Origin: Cercophora sp. LCS_1
Taxonomy: Eukaryota; Ascomycota; Sordariomycetes; Sordariales; Lasiosphaeriaceae
Direction: 5' to 3'
NCBI GenBank assembly: GCA_036250225.1
Contig: JAPZLL010000058.1
Location: 1-64,000, forward strand
DNA length: 64,000 bases
The notes below the pieces were generated by a model, which worked only from the letters and a program-made list of their open reading frames with translations, did no database searches and was not told the DNA's origin. Shown here piece by piece: positions 32,055 to 45,263 of this stretch. How positions within the stretch are numbered: the first letter of the stretch is position 1; each line of letters begins with the position of its first letter. Made by a program: the position numbers and the translations under genes.

Positions 32055-33209
32055 GATGCCGGTTGTCAATGCTAGTCGGCCCGCGGCGTTCCCGCGATGA
32101 CGAACTCGAGGAGGAGAATCCAGCACCGGTTTTAGCTTGCTTACGGTCGGGGTGACGGGGGGCACAGCGCAAGAGGAAGTATGAACAGTAGTCCGTCCAC
32201 AAACTGGGACAAGTGAGTCACTGGACCGGGGGTTTTAAGTTTGAAATAGTCCTGGGAGCCACATTGAACCTAAGAACTTGCTGCGAAACGATTGATCAAG
32301 ATAAGAGCTTCAGCGGTTGGAAACACAGCATGCTAGATACAGCATGCTAGATAAGGCGGGTACATGTACCCTGCCGGTTCCTGCTTGCTTGTCTGAGCGG
32401 CCAGCCACCAGCCGAGTCGGAGCGGGGGGAGGGGATGGGCGGTGAATGGGGCCTTCGGACCGGCGCCGATCTGGTGGGGCCGCGGAAATATCGGTCATTA
32501 TCAATACATTCTACCAAATCAAAGTTGTCTTGCTGTATGTGCTCTATTGTCCGCTTTCCTCTGTCACGGCGCAAAGCTCAAGAGCCAAGGGCCGAGGACG
32601 CGACGCCCTCCCACTCCTGCCGCTGCCCCTACACCTCCCCTGGTCTGCCGGCGCTGCCCCAGATGCGTCACCGACTCAGTCATGCTGCTAACAGTAGTAA
32701 TACAACGGGTTTAAGCCCTACACCTCTAGATGCGGCGGCCTGACGAGACAACACGCGCTTATTAAGTAGATAAAACGAACAGAATCCCAATGCTTTGCCA
32801 CATGATGCAATGAACCTAATATTTTGTCGCCATCCCTCCCAAATGCACCGTGGACATTAATACCAGGCTGCCATCAGCCCACACCATGTTGCCAGTCGGG
32901 CACAAGGCACACTTGACACCCAATGCCAGTGCCTGACTGTCCGAACGGCCTGGTGAGGCTCCATGACGCCTTCCCGAACCCGCCCAATGATGCAATGCGG
33001 ACCAAAACAGGTAAAAGGAAAAGTAGTAGTGTTACACTGGCTGAGGAAGATATGCCGGTCATTGTAAATGGCTGGCCAGAGGGTTGGGTGTGGAAGATGA
33101 GGGCACGGGGCCGAGACAGGACGTGTTCTGGTGTCAAACAAACCCCTCCCATGCGAATCGACTTTGTCATCCGAGTGTATCGGACGGCAAAATGCAACAT
33201 CAAGCTTTG
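32055..33209. other. Intergenic 1.2 kb, no gene seen
   Basis: Upstream of the dehydrogenase and downstream of the Zn-cluster gene. A short duplicated word (catgctagata at 32330-32352) is present. No supported reading frame. Confidence 0.5.
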
Positions 33210-36002
33210 CTAGTGCTTTCTTGAGACCATATCGACATTGACGCCTGGTTGGACGAATGACCGATATGCAATGTCCGCAAGTCGTCGCGCCACATTAGTG
33301 GTCCCGCCGTTAGGGGTACCCTCATTCCGAATGAATCTTGTTGCCACCGCCAGCTTGTTTCGGGGGTCTGACTCTTGCAGGGGCTTTGAGTGGGTATTCA
33401 CGACTTGCTCGTTTGACAGGGCGTCCCAACTTGGAGTGTACTCCCGCAGAACGGCAATACTATAGAGCACATCTCGGTTTTCCTGACCTTCCAAATTGGC
33501 TCGAAGTCGCGCAAGATGTTGTTCCCGCGCTAAAATGTGGTCCGGAGATCGGGACGAGCGTGTGGCGAGAATATACTCCGCCAGATGATACCAAAACTCA
33601 AGCTCTGATTGACGCCCAGGGTTAAGGGCGCTAGCAGCCGGCGGCACCAGGGGATTGCTCGTGAGGGTATCACCGGACACGAGTGTTTCGAAAACGTGCA
33701 CTCGGTGTCGAGCCTCTAAAGCGTCGTCCTCGGCCGGGATCGTGTTATTGACCAGCCCCTGGTAGTTGTGGGGTAGGAAAGTGGTCGGGAGACAGGAAAG
33801 CGTCCATACAAGCCGCTCTTCGAGGTGATTGGCGGGGGCCATCTCGGCCGAGCTGCCGTCCTTGATGCTGCTGATCGTTTGGATAAAGGATGAGAAGAGG
33901 GTGACAAGTTGTGAATTATTTTGGATGGCTGCTATGGGGCCACCTGCTTGGCGATCGCCGGATTCAAACCACTTCGTCTCAAAGAAGGATGACAGCCCTT
34001 GAACATAAATTCCCTGGTATATTTTGGTGATCTGCGAGAGGATGTCGGCGGATTGCGGTGTGCTTTGGTTGGTGGGGGCCGCTCCCCCGAGCGCAATGAG
34101 CTCATCGACTTTCATCTTCTTTGCTGGGGTATTCTCATAAGCCTCTCTGAGCTCTTTTGCATAAGAACGACCGCGCCCGGGGGACGGGGAAATGGAAAAA
34201 AAGGATGGGGTACCACCTTTGGAGTGATGCTTGCCGTCAAGCACGTCGTCCAAGCCCTCAGCCTTTAGAGACTGGTATTGCGGCACCGGAGTCCCTCCGT
34301 CGGTCGAGAGGTCAGCACCTTGGAGCGCTGGGTCAATTGCTGACGAGTAGTCGAACGCGGATTCGGCCTTGACGCTATGGGTGGATGACGCAGGCGAGTC
34401 GTACGTGATGCTGGAGGGGACGGATGGCGGAAAGGAGCTTGGTACTACCGGCGGCTGGGACTGGTAGGACGGATGCGGAGCTGAGGAGGGTAGCGTCGGA
34501 GTAGATGCAAGTGTTGTTGCGGGCGCGGGGGAGGACTGGTTGCTGGGTGCTGGCTGAATGGTTGCAGGGCCCTGTTGTTGCTGCTGTTTGAAGATTGGGT
34601 CATAACCCAAGCATTCGCGCTTCGACTTTTTGCAATTGTTGCACGTCGGATGCGCCTCGTCACACTATGCACATGCCAATGTTAGACTCTCTTCAATCAA
34701 GTGAGTTGGTATTGATTGCGGGGAGTAAAGAGGTTGGTGGGATTTGAGTCAAGAGATTGCCGAGATGCGGTGGCGGGGAGCGACTGGTGTTGCCGAGTTT
34801 TTGAGCCTTGTCAATCACCCGTTGTTATGCGGCGGGATGATGGCTGGCGTCCTCGCTTGGGCGTAAGCTTCCAGGGCAAGCGTCAAGCCTCAGGGCTTGC
34901 CCATGCGATCGCAAGCGAAACCATGTCGTTGACCGACCCAAGCGACCACCTGCCCGTTTTCCAACCGCAACCTTGTTTTGTCGCCCACGCCAAAAACTCG
35001 TTTGCGTCTCAAAAGCAACCCTCCAGCTTCCACGGCCGTTTTGGAGATAGGAAAAAAGGACCGTCACTGACCTTTATTCTGCGTTTACGGCAGGTTAAGC
35101 ACCCTGTCTTCGTTCGTCGCTTGATTTCCTAAGCAGCAGCCATCCCGTCAGCACACCGTCCTGCTTCCAAGACGAAAAAGGGCTGGGGGGCTGCATTGTA
35201 CCGGTACCTTCTTGTGTCTTCCTCCACTCAACGCGATGCGCGGATCAGCCATACCTGGAGGGATGGCGAAGCGCATGGCCGTCGGGTCTGGGTGTATGCT
35301 GTATGCATGGGGCGGCGCGGCATAGTATGCCATGGGCGGAGCCGGCCCCATGTGGCCGCCCATGTGCACGTTCATGGCCATCGCATGCTGTTGTGGGTGT
35401 TGCGGTTGCGGTTGCTGCTGCTGCTGCGAGGGGACGTGATCGAGCGTCCTCATGCTCGGGAGGGCTGTCGGGGCTTGTCGGTACGGGTCCTGAGGAGCTG
35501 GCTGGGGCTGGTAGTAGTGGGCTTGAGGGGGCAAACCGGCGTGGGGATACGCCGTTGGGCTCGGGTAGCCCATCTGCTGGCGAGGAGGCCCATGGGGAGG
35601 TTGTGCGTTGGACATGGGCGTCGAGGTCAACAACGGCGTGTCGCCGTCGTACCGCGTTTCCTGCCGGGTTATGTGCGCGTCCTCTCCTAACCACTCTGCG
35701 GGGGCTACGATCGGTGCGCGACTGTTCGGGTGCGCGGTCGCAAATGCTGTTGAGCCACCGTTTGAGGCGCCTTCGTCATCACCGCCGCCAGAGACGTGTC
35801 GGGCACCGTTGCCGACGGGGTGCGTGCAGCTCTGGCCGCTCGCTGTGCTCGCGTCGCTGGGGCACGCAGACTGCCGTGACTCCTTGAAGAGCAGCTCGTG
35901 TTGCTGGTGGTGCTTTTGCAGCTCGAGATCGGTCGAGGCCAGGTGCTGTTGCTCGGGTGGTCGAGACAAGGACGACTCGGAGGGTTGAGCCATACTGGGC
36001 AT
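33210..36002 (-). CDS. Zn(II)2Cys6 transcription factor
   Basis: Three exons: 36002-35208, 35128-35072 and 34664-33210, giving 768 aa. An alternative start lies at codon 4. The first 265 residues are Gln/Pro/His-rich and disordered. The DNA-binding cluster is GCLTCRKRRIK, encoded by the 57-nt exon 2, joined to CDEAHPTCNNCKKSKREC in exon 3, so a 407-nt intron splits the six-cysteine motif in its middle. The pattern is C-x2-C-x6-C-x6-C-x2-C-x6-C. LGYDPIFKQ follows, as in the Moc3-type regulators of fission yeast and their filamentous relatives. The C-terminal half is a helical fungal regulatory domain (ITKIYQGIYVQGLSSFFETKW, LEFWYHLAEYILATRS). It is a nuclear regulator with unknown targets. The poly-Gln run after the cluster is short. 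Confidence 0.92.
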
Positions 36003-39000
36003 TTAATTAGATTTTTCTATGGAGCCACGATGACCAAAAAAAGCGAGCAGGGGGTGAGGATGGACGCGACCCTGGGCCGGGATGCCTGTGTGGATTGACC
36101 TGCCTCGCTGCTGGTGTGGCTGCTTTGAGAAATTCATCAATACCAGTATATTGGCCCAGCGTGCGTGCCCAGGTGCCTGTGCTGAAGGAAATGCGCGCTC
36201 CCTCTTCGCAATGCAGCCAAAGCTGCAGGTGTCTGGGACTCTGGGTGTCTGGCTCCGGTAGCGTCCTCGATGCCCGTCCCCTGTCCCTTGGGGCTTAACG
36301 AGGCTCTTGGACCCTGGTCGCTTCTGCGCAATCCCTGGCTTTCCTGAATTCCAGACCGGTACAAGGGCCTGCCCATCGGTGCGACAAAAGCTTAACGCGT
36401 CTTTCCCACCGCTGCGATGGGGGCGGCTGGTGGAAAATTGTGGGAAATATTCACTTAACGAATGCCCCGTCTAAACAGCCTGTTTCGCCTCCCCGGACCA
36501 GGGTTGGCGACAGCGATAGTGATGTGGATCTTATTCCTCGGGGGGCGGCAGAGGCATGAATTAACGCCTTTAATGAAGTCGGTGCCATGCACCCAAGACT
36601 GCCGACGAGCGAGCAGCACAAGCATCAAGAAGCGCGAGGGCAGAGGCACGCGCAGACGAACAGGGGGCGGCCAGGCGATGCCAAATCCCAACGGTCGATG
36701 TGAGTGTGTTCTGCAGCTAGCCCAACCAACCTTACTGCATCGAACCTCAGATCGGGCCTGGAGAATATCTGAGACGTTCGAGAGAACTCTAGCCCCCGTT
36801 TGTACCTGCCTCACCTGCCCATCTGGGGCGGTCCTCTCGTGTCTTCCCGCCCAAGTACCTGCCCGATTGACCTGCTTCCTAGTCGGGGCGGACCCACGAG
36901 GCGCAGCAAAGGTTAACTTTTTTCACCTCATCTTCTTTTTGCGCGCCCAGGAAAAACGGCTTGCACCGTTGAAATCCACCCGCAGTGCCCAAACCTTGGT
37001 CCGAGCAATCAGCTCCAGACTTTTGACATAACCATGGTTCTCCATCCGACTTTGACGCCACGACCTCGAATCATGAATGTCTGGTGTCTCAACACAAAGC
37101 TATTGTCACTCTACGCATTTCTGACACCACTAGGGCTGAGCTTCCAAGTGTCTGTCCCACTGCGAGGCCAGACTGTACTCGGTACGGCACACATCCCCGT
37201 CCCACATCCCAGCCACAGTTCTCTGCCGCTGGTTGTGACTTCGGGACGCGCCAGACGAGCCCGACGATGGCTGCACCTTGACGACACGCCCCGTTCTAGA
37301 TGTCACTATAGGTATGAGCAAACGAGCCCTCGCTAAACCCTACTGGTCGGTCAATTGGAAGGTAAGGCCGAGAGCATGGAACATTGCGCGTGTTGTTGGA
37401 CTCATCGCGTAGGGGCCCTAGGCAAAAATGAGATGTTGTCTGAATATTCCCGCGATCAAGAGCTAGTTCGTTCGGGAAGCTGATCCAAGATGTCAACGAC
37501 CTCCCGCTCGTCGTCAAGTAAGGGCACTAGTTCTCCAGACATGTCGTACGTGATGCATGGTTGCGTCCTGCCAAGACTCAAAATGCTTTTTTTTGCCAGC
37601 ATCAACTGACTACTTGGACATCATCCAGTTTGCTTCATTGCCGCCAGCCGCCATGACAAAAGGTTTGGCAACAACGGCCAGAGAACGGTGCCCTGCAAGA
37701 CGGCAAGGACTTTCTCCACCTCCGTCCCACGACCCTTTTATCCCAGATGAAACAGGTTAGCATGCAGCATCGCTTCTGCCCGGCAGAACACCCTCGATCC
37801 GCTCCACTACCAGATCTGCAGCTCTACGTGAAGTTGGTCGCGCAGACCAGGTCAAAGCTCGCCCAGCACAGATGGTCGGTCCGGGTCGCTCTGGCACATA
37901 CAATTTCGGCTTCTTTGGCTCTGCTATACACCCCCCCCCTTTTGATCTGCCCCTGACCTGCCGTCCCGCACCCTGCCCTTTAAAAGAGAAGACTGATGAG
38001 AGCCGACCTAGGCAAGGTGGTGGTGCGCAGCTGAAATGGTTTGCCCCGCGAACTGATGGGGGAGACGGAGCACGTCGCCATCATGTGCAACAACAAGGCC
38101 CCGCTTCACATGCTGCCCCGGCCCGTTGGTCGCTTGGCGTTCGCGATGGTGCAGGTCTGCAGCCATGCAGGCCAAGTGCTGTGCCTCATGTTTGCACAGA
38201 ATAGTGGACTGGTGGTGGTCTCGAGTACTGGTATCAACTGGCTGCAGGAGGGCAATCCGCCGTGGATCGACCCGCGTCCCGGTCGCCGCCAGCGCGCGAC
38301 GAAGATTGGAAGTCTTTGGCGGTGTCGCATCCAAGCAGAATTATCCGCCGTTGGGCCGCCTCCACACTCGCCAAAAGCACATCCTGCGCTTGGTGGTCGC
38401 ATCCGGGGAGGCCATTTATCCACTACACTTGGGGCCGACGCGTGCATTTTGGACGCTCCTTTACTTGTACACCCCCCTATTTCCTGATCCCGGGCCCCAA
38501 ATCTGGGTGACTATGGATGGCGGGACCTGGAAGAGAGGGCGATGGCTGGGGACGGCTCCCGCCGCAGGGGAACAGAGGAGAGCCGCTTCCTGGCGGATGG
38601 AAACCTACCAAGACATCGGCCCCGCGGTATAGTCACTATTCCCTCCTCCCATATGCCCCCTAGCCACAGGCAGTACGGGGAGCGCCTGCACTAGCCAAAA
38701 TCTGTGGGCTTTTGGCTGATTTCAACGTGGCATATTAGCCTCTACTGCATACAGGCCTCCTGGGTTTGTATCTTTGCCTGCCGCGCCTCGGTCCCACTCA
38801 GGCGCGTTGTCGTTGTCCCATTTGCATCGTTTGCATATGCGTTGTCGGCGATCATGCTCAACACGCGCGAGGCTGGCGCGAGCATGCCGCCTTCCCTTTG
38901 TCCTTTGGGACGTCGGCATACTGTGGAAGGTTGGGGTCGCGGCACCGCAGCCGCCATCTGATATGATGGTTTACATTGTACGCTCCGAACTCCCCCTGCT

Positions 39001-41443
39001 GAGGTAAGGTGATCTGGCCTCTTGGCGACCAGATGACCCGGCTATACGGGCCGGCCGGATGAGCTGCGCCGGGAATCAGTTCAACCAGTGTCCATGGTTT
39101 CCTTGCACGGAGGATGGAGGCGGCGCCGTACCCCTGCATCGAATGTGGCATTCCAGCAAAGACCGGCTCTTCTTCGCGACCAAACTCTTCGACGCACACA
39201 AGTACCTCCGGCCATGACCAAACTCGGAGCGAATATCTCGACACCAGTGACGAGGTAGCGGGCGTCGCTTGCTGGCGAGCCTCGCGCAACCCCGGGGAAC
39301 ACACCCACTAGCAACAATGCCTGTCCTTGCTCGCCACGAGCCGCCGAACTAAGCGGCAGATAATATAGATAACCGACAGATGGTGCGTGATAACCGACAG
39401 TCAAGCCCGTTGACGATTCATATGGGGCCATATCCTCCTCAAGTTTGATTCTCTTGCCGCGCTCGCGCTTCTTGTTGACCTGTGCGCGCGAGGTGCTGTC
39501 CCATTCGGGACGTCCCCCGCCGTGCCGCCGGAGGTTGACCGGTACACAGGCCCGGAACGCAGATGTTGTCTGATACCTCTGGAGAAACGCACTCGGGGTT
39601 TCTCGTGTTCCTTCGCCCGATCAAACAAGCGCACCTACCTACACGCTCCACCTCCACAACGGCGCCGCCACATAAGCTCGTCAAATATTCCTATTGGGCA
39701 GAGGCGGGTGCCTGGAAGCAGCCAAACAACAGTGGCGGTCAATACTCGCCAACAAACCACTGATGCCTGATGAAGTCAAAGCATTTACCCTCCGACCTGT
39801 GACGTTCACTCCTCTGTTCCGTCTGGCGGCGTCAATTCTCAGGCAGCGCCATTGTGATGTTGTAAGGACAGGGATGCTTCAATTCCCAACTGTCAGCTCA
39901 CCCGTGCCGTTGTCGTTTTGTCCTGGACAACCGTGGATCGGTTTCGTAAACGAGGCGCCTGGCCCACTCAGACTCAAGTGGCGGATTTGGTGGACTTGAA
40001 GATTCCCATTTCATTGCCGTTGTCGTACGGGGCTAACATTGCAGTCAGTACATGGCTGTCGACACCTTTTCACGTGCTAGCACAGTGAGACTGCCCCAAA
40101 CAAACGACACGGCATCTGCAAACTTGTCCACGAGGCACAAGTAGGCCAGTAACTACAAGCTACTGTCCACCATACGCCCGCCTCCTCGCCCAGCCAATGT
40201 ACTCTCAGCTGCAACGTTTAGTGCCATTGGCTGTGTTAGATGTGGTGACCGTCCCTGAAATATCGAGACCATGTTTCAGGAGACGGGAAACGTCACCCAA
40301 GGCTCTTGGTGATCCAATGAAGCCGCGGTCTGCCTGATATCGCTACCAACGCCTATCAAGCTTGGCTCCTAAACGGAGCCAAGGCGAGGATATTCTCGCT
40401 CCAAGGGCATCTGGCACTTCACAGTCCATCTCCAGGCTTCAGTGCTGTTCCATCGCCTGAGGGGGTACAATTTCACAGAAATGGTTTCGGAGCCGCAATC
40501 AGGGAGTCCCTTTTTGTGACTGCGCTCAAAATCATGAAATGCGATCGGTTCGACCGAAAAGATACTGACTGTTTTAGCACAGAGAGATCGGTCGGGCCCC
40601 GTCAGTCCTTCGGAGGAAGCTACTACAGTTGGTGTTATTCTTGAGTCCTAGACGCCGGGTCCCGTAGCGGGCCCTGTATGCATGGCGATCACGAGCACCT
40701 GGCGTTCCGATCCCAAGAATATTTGCTCGGGCACACCCGTCCGGTATGCGTGAGGATATTGAAGAGCTATATTGTGAGCATATTGGATGCGACCTGGCGG
40801 TCACGCAGACGACCCTGTGTTCTAGAAGAAGTGACTCGCTGGATATAGTGCCCAATGACCTGGCAGTTGATTGACAAGGAGACTGTGTCTACGATATTTT
40901 CGCATGGGATGGTTCGGGCACGTAACGACCAGCATCCGCTGGTGGCAAGAAACTCCCCAAGTTCGGGGCACCTAAAATAGGAAAGTTTTATTTGTTGTGA
41001 GAGTTGAGTTTGTATATTTCGAAGCGTGAACTTTCCAAGTCTGGACTATTGAGTCCATGCATTACCGTGATTTAATGGTTGAAGTGGGATGGATGGTGGT
41101 GGTGAGCCCAGAGGCAAGAAAGCCCGATGACGAGACCTTGGAGACCTTTCGGGTGGGTCCACTTTTGTTGCCGCCCGAGGTGCCGGGGTGTGCCGGCAAT
41201 TGAGCTTCGAAGCTTCGTGATCAAGTAAGCTTCTTGCAGAGCCGCCTGAACGTCTTTCGACATTTCGATTATTCATAGAACGTACGAACAACCCAATCTT
41301 CAGTCTGGACGCCGTCAAACAACCAAGCACTCGATACGAATAGCACCGACACGCTGGCTAAGATTTTGTGGTCCAACCAGGCGCCCGAATCTGGGGCCCC
41401 TGCAAAGGTTGACATAACTGCGGAACATCCGCCGCAGCGCATC
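36003..41443. other. 5.4-kb gene-poor stretch
   Basis: No protein family is recognised on either strand, and the short open frames overlap in several frames without codon preference. GC content is ordinary and RIP-type decay is absent, so it is not like the repeat block at the left end. It may hold a long leader of the minus-strand transcription factor, non-coding RNA or a lineage-specific gene with many introns. Two adjacent hairpins at 40361-40399 are listed separately. Confidence 0.5.
40361..40399. repeat. Two adjacent hairpins
   Basis: CTTGGCTCC (40361-40369) pairs perfectly with GGAGCCAAG (40375-40383) across a 5-base loop. Immediately after it, GCGAG (40384-40388) pairs with CTCGC (40395-40399) across six bases. 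Neither lies near a recognised gene. Confidence 0.6.
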
Positions 41444-42084
41444 ATGGCCAGACCGGTCACCGCGCCATCACTGAGCCCAAAGTTCTGCTTCGCGCCTTCG
41501 GCGTTGCGAGGTCAGGCATGAATATCTGATCGCGCGTGTTCACGACGGCTCTAGCTGATCCGGCTGCAGATTTCTTGAGAATATCTCGGGGTGCTGTCGA
41601 TGATACTATCACTCAGCACCTCAACGCTCTCGTGACGCCCTCGAAAGCTGGTTTCGACCCAGCGTCAACGTCGCAGTTAGCTTCACGCCCAATATCCCGC
41701 AAGGTCGACGCGGAATCGTGTCAGGCGTTCAAGGATAACGTCCTCTTCCCGGCATGGAACGACCGTTCGCGAGTGCTCAGTTACTGCGCAGTTGTAGCAA
41801 CCAGTCCCGATCCCGATGATCCCGAGGCAGCGGTCCGCGAGGCAGAGAAAGAGCGAGATCGGGAAAGGATAGTTGACGAGCGACTGGACCCATACTCGGC
41901 CCGGTTTTTCCCCCGTGAGCCTCGGACAGAGCAGCTGGCATCCCTCATCCGGCAAGAAACAAGCGTGGAAAGCATAGTGCGAAATAGGACATGGGGAATA
42001 GTAAATCAACGATGCGGGGGCTCATTCGAAAGCTGGGAGGTCGCACTCGCAAATTGGCGATGGAGCTCCCATGTCCCGTCTTGA
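41444..42084 (+). CDS. Cid2/Mix23 family protein (caffeine-induced death protein 2)
   Basis: Two exons, 41444-41510 and 41555-42084, giving 198 aa. The start MARPVTAPSLSPKFCFAPSA is joined by a 44-nt intron, short but with donor and acceptor in frame, to DPAADFLRISRGAVDDTITQ. Further family blocks are HLNALVTPSKAGFDP, ACQ/SCQAFKDNVLFPAW and LDPYSARFFPREPRTEQL, then LIRQETSVESIVRNRTW and the C-terminal CGGSFESWEVAL. Cid2 was found in fission yeast. The budding yeast relative Mix23 is a mitochondrial intermembrane-space protein that aids import. Which role applies here is inference. Only intron size reduces confidence. Confidence 0.85.
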
Positions 42085-42935
42085 AGCTTTATGAACGGGT
42101 AATTAGTCACGGGCGACAGATTGACGACAACTGGACACCGCGTCGATCCCGGGCTAGGTCGCTTGTATAGGGATACATGATGTGTATTTTAAGTGTACAA
42201 CAAACCGATCGCCGCTTTCAAGTACTTTGAAGTCGCGCGTGGGCCTTGACGGTGCTTGGCCGTCATCCCACGACTTGCTGACTGCGAATGTCATTGCTCA
42301 CACTGCGGAGTCAGACCCCTCCATGTTTAGTTGGCAGGGAGCTCATGCGCATATGGCGCCATCCGGGTATCGTAGGCAGTAACAATAGAAGAACCCATAC
42401 TTCGGTCTGACTCGTAGGTGGTCGGTAGCACGAGCAAGCTGTCAAATCCTGATCGGGGTGCTGATACTCGGGAATGATGCCGGGAGCGCCGAGCCGGGAC
42501 CAAAAAGTCCAAGGAGGGGAGCCCCACTTGTGCTCGGGTGCGGGCCACGCCTGACTGCGGCCGTCATCTGTGCTGAGCTGTGCAAACACCAACAAACCCA
42601 CATCCCACTTCGGTCATCGCCAGACCTTTGCGGGCTCCTGTCTTGGTTTGAACCACCAGCCATTCGGTCTGAGAGTAGTCATATGCTGCCGGTCGAATTG
42701 ACTTGCTTACCCGCCAATCCCGCCGACGCCTCACGTGTCTCGAAGCCCGTCCGGACTCGGACGCATTTGCGCTTCGAAAGTTCGTTACACCCTCCCAAGA
42801 GTTTGGCTGGAGGACAAGATCAGCTGACACCGTTTACTCCGCAATCAGACCACCGCAAAACACATTATCCGCAACCAGAATATCCGATAGACCTTTTACC
42901 AATCCCGACTGCGCTACAGCGCATAGACGCGCGCG
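42085..42935. other. Intergenic, no gene seen
   Basis: 3' flank of the Cid2/Mix23 gene and upstream region of Naa15. Open frames in this stretch lack recognisable domains. Confidence 0.5.
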
Positions 42936-45263
42936 ATGCCGCAAGTATTGAGCACGAGAGAGGCGAACCTCTTTCGCACCGTCATCCGCCATTATGAGGA
43001 CAAGCAATACAAGAGAGGCCTCAAGGCCGCCGAGCAGATTCTGCGGAAGAACCCGAAACATGCAGATACTATGTCGATGAAGGCGCTCATCATGAACGCT
43101 CAGGGGAAAACCGACGAGGCTTTCGCCCTTGCCAAGGAGGCCCTCACAATCGACATGAAGTCGCACATTTGCTGGCACGTCTACGGTATCTTGTACCGAA
43201 CGAATAAGAACTTTGACGAGGCCATCAAGGCATACAAGTTTGCCCTGAAGCTCGAGCCTGACTCGGCGCAGATTCAACGCGATTTGGCTATCCTACAGAT
43301 CCAGATGCGCGACTATGCAGGTTACGTCCAGAGCAGATTTGTAATGCTCAAATCAAGGCCTAATATCCGTCAAAACTGGACTGCGCTTGCGATTGCCTAC
43401 CACCTCGAAGGAAACCTCCAACAAGCGGAGAGCATTCTGACAACGTACGAGAAGTCTGTGACGGCACCCCCTTCAAAGTCGGATTTTGAGAATTCCGAGG
43501 CTGTTCTCTACAAAAACTCCATCATTGCCGAGACCGGCGATATTGAGCGGGCCTTGGAGCATCTTGAGACCGATGCCAAGTTTAGCCTGGATCGGTTGGC
43601 TGTGATGGAGCTACGCGCGAAGTATTTGACTCAGCTTGACCAAAAAGAAGAGGCTGCCAAGGCGTATCGTGCATTGTTGGACAGGAACCCGGAGCATCCT
43701 GCCTACTACAAAGCGCTGACAGATGTTTTGGGGATTGCAGATGACGACGAGGCGGCTCTGGCGAAGATCTACAATGAGTACTCAGAGAAGTTCCCCCGCT
43801 CTGATGTTGCACGGCGCCTTCCTTTGGATTTTTTGACTGGTAAGTTAATGGCCTTGTCAGCGTGACTCTTCCGCAGTGGGTACTTACCAGACACAGGCGA
43901 TGCTTTCCGCACCTCTGCGAAGGCATACTTGACTTTGATGTTTGACAAGGGTGTGCCATCTACCTTTGCCAATCTCAAGCACCTTTACGGAGACTCTTTT
44001 AAGAAGAGCACCCTGCCCGCTTTGGCTGAGGAGTATCTGGCCGAGCACAAGGGATCGGGGAAGGTCAATGGCGACAGCTCTAAGGGTACCGGGGCGGCAC
44101 TCTACTTCCTCGCGCAGCACTACAACTATTACCAGAGCCGCGATCTTGCCAAGGCTACTGAGTTCGTTGATCAAGCCATTGAGCTAGATCCCAAGAACGT
44201 TGACTTCCAGATGACCAAGGCTCGGATATGCAAGCATGCTGGCGACCTTGCAAAAGCATCCGAGGCGATGGATCATGCTCGATCACTAGATGTCAAGGAC
44301 CGATACATCAACTCCAAAGCCGCCAAATACCAACTTCGTAACAATGAGAACGAAAAGGCTTTGGCCACCCTGGGCCTTTTTACTCGCGCGGAGACTGTAG
44401 GCGGGCCCCTCGCGGATCTTGTTGATATGCAATGTATGTGGTTCTTGACCGAGGACGGAGAGGCATGGGAGCGGAGAGGCAACTACGGTCTGGCGTTGAA
44501 ACGGTTTCATACGATCTTCAACGTCTTCGATATCTGGCAAGAGGACCAGTTCGATTTCCACAGCTTTTCTCTACGCAAGGGGCAGATTCGTGCCTATGTG
44601 GATATGGTCCGATGGGAGGATCGGTTGCGAGAACACCCCTTCTACTTCCGGGCTGCGCTTGATGCTGTCAAGCTCTATCTGAGCATGCATGACAAGCCAC
44701 AGGGATCAAACGGCGTCAATGGCGTTGCTGGGAAGAATGGGGAGGATGCCGCCGAGAGGAAGAAGGCTGCGAAGAAGGCCAAGAAGGAGGCTCAAAAAGC
44801 CGAGCGTGAGGCGGCGGAGAAGGCTGCCAAGCAAGACCCTAACAAATCAAGCGCTCAAAAGGTCGAGGATGCTAAGAAAAAAGACGACGACCCGAACGGC
44901 TTGAAGTTGGCTGCGACAACAGATCCCCTTGGCGAGGCTGTCAAGTTTTTGGTGCCCATGCTTCAGTTCAGCCCTAAGAACATTGAGGGTCAGATCGTTG
45001 GGTTTGAAGTCTACCTTCGCAGGAGTACGTCTTCCTTTAATCGTTTAGTTCACGTGTTGCATCCTAGCTAACCATTTGTCGCAGAGAGATACTTGCTTGC
45101 CTTGCGCTGCTTGAACGCCACGCTCGCTCTCGACAAGAACGACACGAGAGTTCAGGAACAGGTTGCTAGGTTCCGGGAGGCCGTAGGCCCTGTTCTCTCT
45201 ACGGCAGATCCTAAGCTCAAGGCGGTGATTGAATCAGGCTTAGTCAGAATTTCGAAGTCTTGA
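42936..45263 (+). CDS. NAT1: NatA N-terminal acetyltransferase auxiliary subunit Naa15
   Basis: Three exons: 42936-43839, 43897-45024 and 45085-45263, giving 736 aa. The N-terminus MPQVLSTREANLFRTVIRHY and the following tetratricopeptide-like helical repeats are characteristic. Repeats include YKRGLKAAEQILRKNPKH, AFALAKEALTIDMKS and KNFDEAIKAYKFALKLEP, with more in the middle of the protein. The LYFLAQHYNYYQSRDL and KRFHTIFNVFDIWQEDQFDF blocks are also NatA-specific. A highly charged Lys/Glu segment (about residues 575-640, KKAAKKAKKEAQKAEREA) is the usual linker. Naa15 anchors the catalytic subunit Naa10 to ribosomes for co-translational N-terminal acetylation. It is shorter than yeast Nat1 but of normal length for filamentous fungi. 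Confidence 0.95.

Noticed and set aside
38041..38632. Overlapping frames of 148 and 168 codons in the gene-poor stretch
   Set aside because: Two plus-strand frames are open over the same bases and neither shows a domain, hydrophobic core pattern or splice continuation.
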